Shown in pieces: positions 55,201 through 64,000 of a DNA stretch of 64,000 bases (its first letter is position 1; the number at the start of each line of letters is the position of its first letter). Made by a program: the position numbers and the translations under genes. Origin of the DNA: Alitta virens (taxonomy: Eukaryota > Annelida > Polychaeta > Phyllodocida > Nereididae); contig OW028574.1 of NCBI GenBank assembly GCA_932294295.1, forward strand, positions 14,828,215 through 14,892,214, read 5' to 3'. The notes beneath the pieces were generated by a model. It did no database searches, had not been told where the DNA came from, and was given only the letters and a program-made list of their open reading frames with translations.

Positions 55201-58200
55201 TTCTCTGACCTTCAATGGCATAAGGTCAAGTCGTGAATAGGTCCCCTGAAAGCGCTCACAGAAGATGCACAAAAGTTATACATTACCCACTTCGTCCTCC
55301 GAACAATTTGGCCAATACAAAGGGACCAATTCACTTTAAGTTTGTATTTGCAAAAAGAACATATCTTATCTGTGACCGTTCTTGAAATGTTACTAAATAT
55401 TTTGTGGAAGTTTATTCAATTGGAACACACTGTATTATGATTTTGAAGCAATACGAATATTTGGTTAAAATATGTGTGATTTAAAAAAAAAAAGAAAAAA
55501 GAAAATCGTCTTTGATGTAATCAATTATACTGCATTCCTTGTATATAATAACTATACATGTCTACCATCAATTAGACTATATATAATACATACTTTTCTG
55601 CTAAGGTGATATTATTAAGGGAGAACGGAGTCAGTTTTTATAACTGAACGAATGGCTGTTGTTGCTCATTCATACCTGTTCGAGTTTTGTACATTTGGCT
55701 GAAGTGAGTGTGTCTGGGGAAGTTATTGACAAGTGTCAGGTGTCACTGACAAAAAACCACAAAATCACCGACATTAAGTTGTCAAGTGTCCTTTTTGAGA
55801 CACCTGCAGACTAATGGCTTCCTGACATGTGCTTTGCAAATCACAATTCGGCAAACTGAATGGGACTTGAAATGTAACTTGAAATGTTTTACTTTAAAAG
55901 TGTAACCCATTGATCTATGGCTAATTCAACATGTATGGGTCAGAGCTTAAAAGTTCCTTTTTGATGGGGCAAAATATTCATGTCATGTTGTGCAAAGCAG
56001 ATTTTGACTTAACTCATGCTTTGTTGCATAATGCACTGCATGTTGTAGCTGGTGTGACACTAATGACAGAATGTATGATGCTAATGACATGAAATCAATT
56101 TCAAATTATATCCTGAAAACAAATACTTTGGAGAATACCTATGTAATACAACTAACATTAATATATATGTATATCACATTATGGTGAGCAAGATCATGAG
56201 GTGACAGAATTGTGTTATTTAAACTTAAATCTGGTGGGTTAATGTTTCACTGATTCAATGTTGCTGACCAATTCCATGTTGCTGACTTGGATAATTGTCA
56301 AAGTGAAGAATTTCTAGAAGTCTATGATATATTTATGTATTCACTCATCACTGTTGTTTCTTCATCTTAACAGCATGACAAAAGAGGGAGAAGAAAAGTA
56401 CTTGCCACTAAATCTGTCAACATGAAGGAATTTGCAAATCATATACCCACCCAGACAGACGTGAAGATAAAACTGAAACCTGTATCGAAAAAAGTCCTGT
56501 CAGCCACTCTGCAAATTACGCTGTCATGTGTATTCATTCGAGAAGGAAAAGCTACGTAAGTATATAGTCTTTTTGAATAAAAAAAATTTGCCCATTTTGA
56601 TGGACTACCATGTGCTCACTCCATACACCTGCAAGTTTTTTGTCTTTCTGTCTGACTTACCGAATAGAAATCATTTTGTGCCTTTTTACTATCTTACAGA
56701 GACGAGGACATGCAAAGTATAGCCTCGCTGATGAGTATTGGCCGAACTTCGGATATCGGAAACCTTGAAGACATGATGGAGGAGGAGGAGTTGGATGAGG
56801 AGACATTGAAAAAACGGAGAGACACCAAGTCCCAAATCAGCGAACTGGCCTCCCTGATGAGCTCGTTTCATCAAGATGACCAGGACACTAATGGAAATCC
56901 ATTTGCAGATACATCCTCTATGTCTAGTAAGTTGAATAGTATTGAGTAGCTCAACTGATCCATCATCATATTGACATGATTCGGTTTTTGTAACTAAAAT
57001 TTAGCAATTGTTTGTGGACCTTTGTTTTCTGAAATCAATACTCCCTCAATAGTGAGTGTTTGCATTCAACTTTATGCTGTGACTAGAGTCTGTTTTGTGG
57101 CTAGAATACCTTGGTCTTAAGTTTGTTATTGCAATTAAACATCATGTAGAACTGCATTACAGAGACCATTTGTTGTTGTATTTGTCAGGTTCCTTATTTG
57201 AAAAAGTAAAACGAAAGGCACCTCCACCTCCCATGACACACAGCTACCACGGAGAGGTGACCAACAGCGAAACTTCCAACACTTATCCAGACGAACTTAA
57301 TCCATTTGAAGACGAGGAGGAAGAGGCTCCCACACCCAACCGAAAGGGAGGGTCCCACAATTTCAGCTCTTTTGACGAGAGCATGTCTCAGAGTTCGTAC
57401 GAACAAAAACACAGCACACCCAGTTCAACTTCTAGTGGAAATCATAACACTAGTTTGATCACATCTCTAGAGGGCAAGAAAAGGGGTGTAGATAGTTATA
57501 AGACCTCTCGGCCTTCCTACCAAGGCACTCCTCCTTCTACGCCTCCTTTGCAAAGAAATAAACGGTCAACAAGGTCCATCACCCCTCCTGTTCAAGATGA
57601 GGATACTGAGAAAGATGTCATGTCACCTACTTCGTCAAAGTCACCAACGAAAACAAGGTCAGTTTATTCAGTTTTTAACCATTCTATTTTGTAAATAATT
57701 CTAGTTTCATGAGGAGAGAGTGACAACCTTTGCATGGCATATACTTACATGTAATTGGTTTGTTTTCAAGTCCAAGCTGTTTACATGTGTAATGCTGTCA
57801 TGGACCTCATTTTATGTAGCAAAAAAACAGGGACGTTCATCAAGAACAGTAAATTTCATGTGCACTCTTTGTTTCTCAATAATTGTTTCTAAATGTTTGG
57901 TATACAAGGTTATGAATTATGGGAAGCCCTTATACGTGAGGTCTTAATTTTTGGTTTCCTGTGTATTTTGATTGTGTTCTAGATGTTGATTACTGAATAC
58001 TTCATTACTTTGAGTGTCTAAGTCAAGTGAGATTGTTTGTAACAATTTCGGTTAACAAACTGCAGAGGCTTTACTGAATCTTGGCTGACATCATGCTAAT
58101 GATGCATTACCTTTATAAAACACATTACACATGAAAAAGAGTGTCGTCACATGCAATGTTGTTCAGCAGTGAGGTCACAAATGCAGGATGACATTACAGC

Positions 58201-61200
58201 GAGTTATTTACACCTGAGCTTAAGCTAAATGGTTGTCACTCTAATGAAAGTGCAGTGGCCTGAAGTGTCCTTACTGGAAGGTCGGGTAGATTAGGAAAGG
58301 GAGCAGAGCATTTGTGCCAGTGAGGTGTGTGAGGTTTTACATGGCTTGACTGTTATGGTTGTTACCATCAGCAGCTGGTTGCCTTGATTAGGTTTACCTG
58401 ATGAAAGTTTCAGAACAACACCAAGCAGTGCAGCTGTCCTGGCCTTCTCAGCAGATGGATGGCTGGTCCCTGTAAAGCAGGCCTTGCTCCCATTAAATAT
58501 ACAGGCCACGTCTGGGACACTTATCCGGGACACCGACAAGACCGCTCCTTTAACAAGTCCTTTTTCACCATGTAACCCACGATCGCCTTTCACAAATCTC
58601 ATCAGGCTTAGAAAGCAGATGATGCGGCCAAGAAATTACCAACGCGGGTTCAATTATTTACGGGAAATGGAGTCTGGATTACAAGTTTGCTCAATCATGT
58701 TCTATCCGCTAACTCACCAGAGACTGGTCTAATTAAATGTTGCCTAATTAACCATGGTCGCTGGAGTATAATCATTTATACTGGACCCCCGCAGCAAGGC
58801 ATCCACTTCACTGCAGCTTTTAGTGCTTTACCACTACTCAGAGCAAAGGCATGTTAGACCAATGTAGATCGTTAAACTCGCTAGTGAGTCACCACTGTAC
58901 CATGATAAGAACCTTTCATGATCTGACCCTGTCTTCCCAGTCGTAAGGTTACAGTTCATCAAGCAGGCTTCTTGCTTAGGAGATAACACCGGATTTATTG
59001 TTAGTGGCCTCCAAGAAACTTTGCCATCCATTGCCTTTTGATGGCTCAAGGTTCTTCACACACTGACAGTCCTGTAGGCATCTTGACCCTGATACAGACC
59101 ATTACTCATCGAAGCCTGGCCGTTTAATTCACTCTTTACACTCTTATTTCCTCCATTACAAGCCGGGTCTAAAATAGAGGCTGGCCTCGTAGAGTACATC
59201 TTGGGTAATTTTGAATCTTAATAAATAAATGCCTGTCTCGCTCAGGGTAATACCGCACCTTGAATTAACAGATGCCCCGGGGCGGCTTGTAATCAAGAAA
59301 AATATGATAATCTCTTCATTAATATGTCATTGATAATTCCTACTGTGTTAAATCAGGGGTTTATGGTCTGTTATCACTCAACAGTCTCAACCAGCTTCAC
59401 AATTACACCCGTGGCAGGCCAATCCAGAATCTTTCTCAACTCCCTGGGGAATATTCAGTGATGAACTGCAAGGGTGTAAGAGCTCACACTTGTATCACCA
59501 CTGTGCTTCTGGTGGGGTGAGGCAATGGTACATTCTCTGCCCAACTCTGCGCCATTGTGGGGGTTTGAACCCACAACCTTACTGATATCAGGGGACTCCT
59601 CAACCACTAGACCATGGCATCCCACTATGTTATGAGTAGACTTCTGTTTTAGTTTTTTCATTAGCTAAAGTGGTGTCCATTTGCCCACAAATTACCATGT
59701 AATTGTGTTTTATTTGCCAATTAGGTTCTAATTAGGTTTTTTTTCCAGATTAATTCCAGCTGGGGCTATTGTTTAGGTAATTGATGAATTTCCCAATTTA
59801 GAAACAGCCTGTTTGTTGCGGCTGGATAAATTGGTCATTCGTTGTGCTAATGTGCTGCAAATGTGGACAGACATGCCACACATGTAATTATTCTATCTAG
59901 TCGATTGAATTTGAAAAACAGCGTTGAATAATTGAATAATATTCCAAGCTAAAGTGCTAAAATTATTTTTAGAGATATCAAATGCTTAGATATTCCTTTG
60001 AGTTTATTACAGTAGACCTTAAAAGATAATTTTGAAATATTTAGGTGGCTCTGGTTAAGGCAATTGTCAAGCAAGCAAACCGTCTCAGATTTAGTTCTCA
60101 CTCAAAGCTCAGTCTAGCCAGGATCTCTTCGTGAGCTAGGTATCGTGCACATTACACAGTAAATATGCAGGCTTGTCTGATGTTCAGGAAAACTGCAAAT
60201 TTCCTCTCAGCCACTTTATCATACTTAACCAGGACGTAACTTTAATGTCTTCATTTTTCATTCCTGTCTCTTTGCACGTGTGTCTGGCAATAGTTCATGA
60301 AGAAGAAAGGAACAAAATTCAGACCATTATCACTGAAGCCAGGACAGACCACTAGAAATGTGTCCATGAAATGTACACAAATGAATACAATTGCTATGCA
60401 ATTAATTACCCCTGGGCATGGACACTTGGGCATTAGTACCACAAAAAGTACATGTTTCAATGAATGAACTAGTATTTGCTATTTCTAGAGTTACAGGGTA
60501 AAATGTAGACATGCATACATTTTTGCATCTGAGATGAGCATGAGTACAAAAAGGTTACTGTTGCGTAATTGCAGTTTGCAGATTTAAAAAATTAAATTTT
60601 CTTGAGCGGGAACTGCTATGCCATATGTGCAATGTTATTCTTATATGTATAACGTTTTTATGTTGTGTTTTTTTTTCGTCTGTTACAATGCATCCTATCT
60701 GAACTTTTTATATAGCTGCTGGAGGAGGAACAGATATATCTATTTTGTCTGCAAGATATCCATTTTATCAGCAGTTAAACTTTCGAGTCTGGCTCTTTTG
60801 TAGTTTATGTAAAGATGCCAGATTAACATCTTCACAGCAGCTGCTCCATGTTGGTAATAAAATAGCTCTAGCATTGGTCGAGATTGGGATATGGGGTTTC
60901 ACAGACCTCATAAACACTCCTGCAATATACCATTTAAATCCTTGCACAGACTGAGGATGACAATGGGGTTTTGATTTATGTACCCAGCTTGACATCTCTC
61001 CATAGATCAAAATGTGATGAGGGGTCCACTCATTGTATGCTCGTCTATTATGATATTATGTCAAAATGGTTGAGGGGGAAAGAGAAGTTTGGCTTACCCT
61101 AAATCGCTGTACTTTTATGATAGACTTTTAGTTTTAAGAAATACCGATTAAATTTTGGGGGGAAATGGGAAAGATACATTTGAGAAGTCACCTCAGTGAC

Positions 61201-61631
61201 CTCGCTCAAAATCACTCCCTCCCTCCAAGAAACCCTGCAAATATTTGTAAAAATAAGTTTATTTTATTTAACATAGTTACTGACCTGGTAGTGCATAAGC
61301 ACAGACTGTTGAGCAGTGGCCTAAGTGTGATTGCTGGTTATCCAATTTAGCAAAAACAATGGACAACCTAAGTTTTATAGCTGTCTCTATTTTGAACACT
61401 GATGAAAGTCACTGGCTTAGTATTAGACATTTAAGATATATTACATGGTAACACGGACACATTGGACAGCCTCTTTTGCTAAACGGTGTGATTTTGAATA
61501 TTTCTTTATTGTTGTTTTGCAGTGGTGAGTCTTCTCCCAGTGACCCTGTGACCGGTAAACCACCAGCGGGGAAGCCGCTCCCAGTTGGTAAAGGGGATAG
61601 AAAAGCTTTGGAGCCGCTAAATCTCTCTGTG
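46293..61631 (+). CDS. EHBP1: EH domain-binding protein 1, N-terminal part (gene continues past the window)
   Basis: Coding exons 46397-46497, 52212-52269, 52653-52802, 56374-56555, 56700-56926, 57189-57657 and 61523-61631: 432 codons, with phases closing throughout. The first exon begins at 46293 with about 100 bases of leader. EHBP1 links endocytic vesicles to actin and binds EHD proteins and Rab8/Rab10. Residues 1-160 form the N-terminal C2 (NT-C2) domain; MSVWKRLQRVGKRASKFQF and FEDKEWTFVIED are near-identical to the vertebrate protein as I remember it. DEDMQSIASLMS (from 164) is also conserved. Two NPF motifs (230-232, 276-278), ligands for EH domains, sit in acidic context; vertebrate EHBP1 has several. 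The CH domain and C-terminal bMERB domain are not in this window. The intron before exon 7 is 3.9 kb and intron 1 is 5.7 kb. Confidence 0.95.
47573..49261 (+). mobile_element. Tc1-like transposon, 1689 bp, inactive, IR/DR ends
   Basis: Terminal repeats start CAGTGCCTCAAAAAAGTGAT on both ends, with TA target sites at 47571-47572 and 49262-49263. A second, internal copy of the repeat core (TCAAAAAAGT followed by a GGGACACC-type end) lies at about 47772-47800 and, inverted, at 49036-49062. This gives the two-repeats-per-end (IR/DR) layout known from Sleeping Beauty-type Tc1 elements. It lies in EHBP1 intron 1. Confidence 0.93.
47972..49008 (+). pseudogene. Tc1 transposase, broken
   Basis: The ATG at 47972 opens MPRKQLCSK. 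It has a Tc1-type N-terminal DNA-binding region (AKTTVHNVLQKFNQTGS, then SDQTIRNRLHDAGFMGRRA) and a DDE domain. The triad residues are all present: WTDETK, QSDNDPKH and NLNPIEH, with 34 residues between the last two (DD34E). Lesions: TAA codons near 48002 and 48056, a frameshift near 48450-48470, and a TAA at 48847. The reading frame ends GYATKY before TGA. It cannot make an active protein. Confidence 0.92.
49942..50345. mobile_element. piggyBac-like MITE (TTAA target), 404 bp
   Basis: Ends AGGTGCACTGTCTGTCAA (left) and AGGTGCACGGTCAGTCAA (right, reverse complemented), flanked by TTAA at 49938-49941 and 50346-50349. TTAA duplication is characteristic of piggyBac. No coding sequence. It lies in EHBP1 intron 1. 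Confidence 0.8.
50575..51035 (+). mobile_element. Possible 3' end of a non-LTR retrotransposon
   Basis: A plus-strand frame ending at the TGA at about 50861-50863 contains LPRRRRSRYNLRSDAAFEIP and QRYAKTFVPWA, which resemble the extreme C-terminus of LINE reverse transcriptase proteins. The tail ends in a short tandem (ATCCAATGCA repeated) like a LINE 3' repeat. No reverse transcriptase core is present upstream, so this would be a strongly 5'-truncated copy. Confidence 0.4.
52273..52540. repeat. Composite microsatellite in EHBP1 intron 2
   Basis: Successive blocks of CAAT, CT, CTAT, TTCTA and TTCTG units, starting a few bases after the exon 2 donor. Confidence 0.93.
53519..53831. mobile_element. 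hAT-like MITE, CAGTG termini
   Basis: Left CAGTGGAACTTCTCTATTAG and right (reverse complement) CAGTGAAACCTTACAATTAA form an imperfect terminal repeat that continues into a GATCAC/GACCAC block. No matching 8-bp flanks are visible. It lies in EHBP1 intron 3. Confidence 0.6.
54581..54609 (+). repeat. 29-bp direct repeat, copy 1
   Basis: Identical to 55950-55978 (core TTCCTTTTTGATGGGGCAAA), 1369 bp apart in EHBP1 intron 3. Confidence 0.9.
55950..55978 (+). repeat. 29-bp direct repeat, copy 2
   Basis: Second copy of 54581-54609; the flanks are unrelated. Confidence 0.9.
58060..59340. other. GC-richer, repeat-free block in EHBP1 intron 6; candidate regulatory DNA
   Basis: Unlike the surrounding AT-rich intron, this block has balanced composition, no microsatellites and no open frames of note. 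It contains several TAATTA-type sites (for example CTAATTAAATG and CTAATTAACC at 58731-58753). It may be conserved noncoding sequence; this is inference from composition only. Confidence 0.3.
59351..59623 (-). mobile_element. tRNA-headed SINE, family B, copy 1
   Basis: Minus-strand head GGGATGCCATGGTCTAGTGG with B box GGGTTCAAACCCCCAC, then a body ending with AGGGAGTTGAGAAAG and GGATTGGCCTGCCA. Near-identical 9-bp flanks ACTGTGTTA (59342-59350) and ACTATGTTA (59624-59632) fit a target duplication with one change. It lies in EHBP1 intron 6. Confidence 0.85.
60045..60165 (+). mobile_element. Degenerate SINE, family E
   Basis: CTCTGGTTAAGGCAATTG resembles an A box; GATCTCTTCGTGAGCTAGG matches the 28560-28590 part of the other copy. 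Strongly decayed. Confidence 0.4.
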
Positions 61632-63106
61632 GTAAGTCATATTGCATTTATGATTTATATTTATACTGGTGACTAATTTCACTACAACACACTCAGCTTG
61701 GGGCCACTCAAAAGTTTTAAAAGGAAAACTTACCATAATTATGTGATGATTTTTTTCAATGAAGATTATGTTGTGTTTGCATTGTTACATTACCCGCTAA
61801 TTATACACCTATTGGTTACTAGCATGTATCAGTAAAAATGTTTTCAAGTTAAGGGTTTTTCTGATGTTAAGGATTGTAGGATGTCCCCAGACTTTAGATG
61901 AATAATAATTTTTAAAGAAATGTACATTTATTCCACACTCCCACGCACGTCATATTGGATATTGTATAACTGCACAGGTAATGACATAAGTTGGACAGAA
62001 ACAATAATGACAAAAAGAAAGACAGTTAAAAATATGTCAGTAATACTTCGTACAGTTTGCAGAATCGATTGTATATTTGCTGTACCAATATTTCTGCATA
62101 AACGGAAACTTCGCAGTTCTTATTTTATGAAGGACAAAAAGAATGTTCTCATAATGGAGAAATCACAGCTGCCTGTATATATGTATCAACCTACTTCTGA
62201 AGACCTTTAGAACATCTGTAAGAACTGTAAGGAATGTAAACCTATAGCTGAGGCTGGAACGAGGCAGCTATAACTGTTAAGTCTGTTCCTTTGGTGGTCA
62301 ATAAATGACGGAAAAATTATCAGAAACAATATTTAGGGACTTACTTACAAAACTCTCTATATACGAATGATATATGACTGCTGCCTTGAAAAACAACACA
62401 AATATTTTTTAAAGCTTGTGTTGGGATGAAAATCCATTCTTGTTTTATAGCGAATACAAAAGTATGCAGTCAACTGGGGAAACGGTTGAATTAATATGGA
62501 TGAGTTGGGGTATAGTCGACTACAGTGTACTGGGCTTTGCAAGACAAAAATGCTCGAATATCAGACTATGTCTTGTATAGTGGCATATTATATGCCTGAA
62601 TTGAACGTCTTTATCATGGATTGGCAGATGGTACTGCACTTCTTGCATTTGTCCAGTGCACATCGAGGTACTTGATGTGCATCTTGTAGCTTAATGCTTG
62701 GTTAGGTCATATCAGTTTGGGCCAGCTTGATTCTCAGTAGGCTACCATGGTCATTATTGATAGTGAAGAGATACCAGATGTACTCATAAGACCATACAAG
62801 TACTGAGGACTCACTTCATCCTGAATCATTTGGTGGAAGTAAGTTGCACAGTGCACACTGCATACATATCATCAAACTCGTATGATTATACATTTTTGTA
62901 TTATAAACAAATTCAATGCTCGGACAGTCAAGAGCAGTCTAATTGGCAAACGTTTCCATTGACCTTATCAAGTACTAGTAAAATAGCCCATGTATTGGTA
63001 GACAGAAACTTCATAAAAAAATTAATTTTACGCTAAAATCGTGCTAATTTAAAATAAGCAAAAACATTTGCCACTGTAGAAGGTGTAACAGTAAGTCTAT
63101 ATATAT
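61632..63106. other. EHBP1 intron 7, no exon recognised
   Basis: AT-rich sequence after the donor at 61632. No further EHBP1-like exon was recognised before the window ends. Isolated frames such as 61920-62210 lack splice context and homology. Confidence 0.5.
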
Positions 63107-63430
63107 GGGATGCTGTGGTCAAGTGGTTAAGGTGTTTGCCTGCTATCTACAAGGTTGTGGGTTCAAACCCCCACCATGGCATCGAGAAGTTGGTCAGATC
63201 CTCATCAACCATTGCCTCACCCCACCCAGGTGTAATGGGTACTTGGCATTAGACACCCACATTGATGGTATGGGTGTGTGGTCTTAAGCCCCTGTGGTTA
63301 ACCCCCTTGTTCAAGGCTGCATACCTCCCAGGGAGTTGAGAAATACTCTGGATTGGCCTGCCAAGGGTGTAATTGTAAAGTCTGTTGAAACTGCTTGAGT
63401 GGTGATTCTAGACTATAATCTCCTGCTTTA
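63107..63430 (+). mobile_element. tRNA-headed SINE, family B, copy 2
   Basis: Head GGGATGCTGTGGTCAAGTGG, B box GGGTTCAAACCCCCACC and the same 3' module as copy 1 (AGGGAGTTGAGAAATACT, GGATTGGCCTGCCA). The middle is longer than in copy 1. Target duplication not clear. Confidence 0.85.
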
Positions 63431-64000
63431 ACATTTATACACTACGTTCAAAATGTGTTCGTTATGATGTCAAGTAAATTTAAAAGCTACAACTCACATT
63501 AATCTGGATCCAAACTTAAGAGGTTTTAATTATGAGATTGCCTTAATTGTGAGATGATGTAAGTTGATTTTTTTGTGTCATTGTCCTCAAATCAGCTTCA
63601 GCAGTCCGTTGTTGTATTAAAGGCTTCACAATATTGTGCCAGCATCTTGGATATAGTGTATTTAAACATTTTGGCCACACACACAGAAACACAAGATATG
63701 TGATTGTATTTTGATGTTTCAAGATATAAAACTCTTAGATAAGCTTTTCAATCTGTATCTGCTATGTGTATATTGTAGAGACCAAGACCTGGGAGAGTTT
63801 GCAAGTCAGATCAAATGAGTTTAAAGCTCGGTAGACACCCAAACAGATTTGCAATTCTGATCAAAATGCAATAAAGATCTATCTTCTGTCTTATTACTGT
63901 TAGGGCGGGTGTGCGGAATCATTTATTTTGTCCGCTGTGACTTGGTTGTAGGTCGTGTAGAACCAGAAGGAGAAAGCTAGAGAAGTCTGATGCTAATTTG
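63431..64000. other. EHBP1 intron, end of window
   Basis: AT-rich. A possible acceptor (TTGTAG at 63774-63779) is followed by an open stretch of about 31 codons, but it does not resemble EHBP1 and is not called. Confidence 0.4.

Overview
This is a eukaryotic, animal nuclear window: about 37% GC by eye, genes split by GT-AG introns, and dense interspersed repeats. The three recognisable host proteins (a UDP-glucuronosyltransferase, a C16orf89/DUF4735-family protein and the N-terminal half of EHBP1), together with the repeat mix (Tc1/mariner, hAT, piggyBac-like, PIF/Harbinger, Ty3/Gypsy and tRNA-headed SINEs), suggest a marine invertebrate deuterostome. A hemichordate or echinoderm is my inference; the sequence alone does not prove it.

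Layout. 1-14929 has no host gene I can support. It holds a 128-bp palindromic MITE, a 3.6-kb element with long inverted ends and a decayed coding interior, a tetranucleotide array, an internally deleted Ty3/Gypsy remnant with a hAT MITE and a SINE nested in it, and a complete 4.1-kb PIF/Harbinger transposon carrying two broken genes. 14930-17181 (+) is an intact three-exon UDP-glucuronosyltransferase. 17182-20645 is repeat-rich and holds a perfect 130-bp direct duplication, a hairpin, and a second, truncated copy of the inverted-end element in which one segment is flipped. 20682-31400 (+) is an eight-exon C16orf89-like gene coding for a predicted 826-aa protein with a signal peptide, a large acidic insertion and a C-terminal membrane anchor. 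31401-35971 is intergenic. 42286-35972 (-) is a ten-exon gene for a 694-aa protein with four C2H2 fingers, which I cannot name. 42287-46292 probably contains a shared promoter region. From 46293 (+) to the end of the window lie the first seven coding exons of EHBP1, with large introns that contain a decayed Tc1 transposon, MITEs, SINEs and a GC-richer block that may be regulatory.

How it fits together. The host genes have unrelated jobs: glucuronidation in the ER, a secreted or membrane protein of unknown role, a probable transcription factor, and an endocytic/actin adaptor. Nothing suggests a pathway cluster. For all four genes the exon phases join without a break and the coding lengths divide by three, which is the main support for the models. 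The most unusual items are the membrane-anchored form of the C16orf89 family, the unnamed zinc-finger architecture, the segment inversion between the two copies of the large element, the head-to-head SINE hairpin, and the paired TGACGTCA sites inside a MITE.
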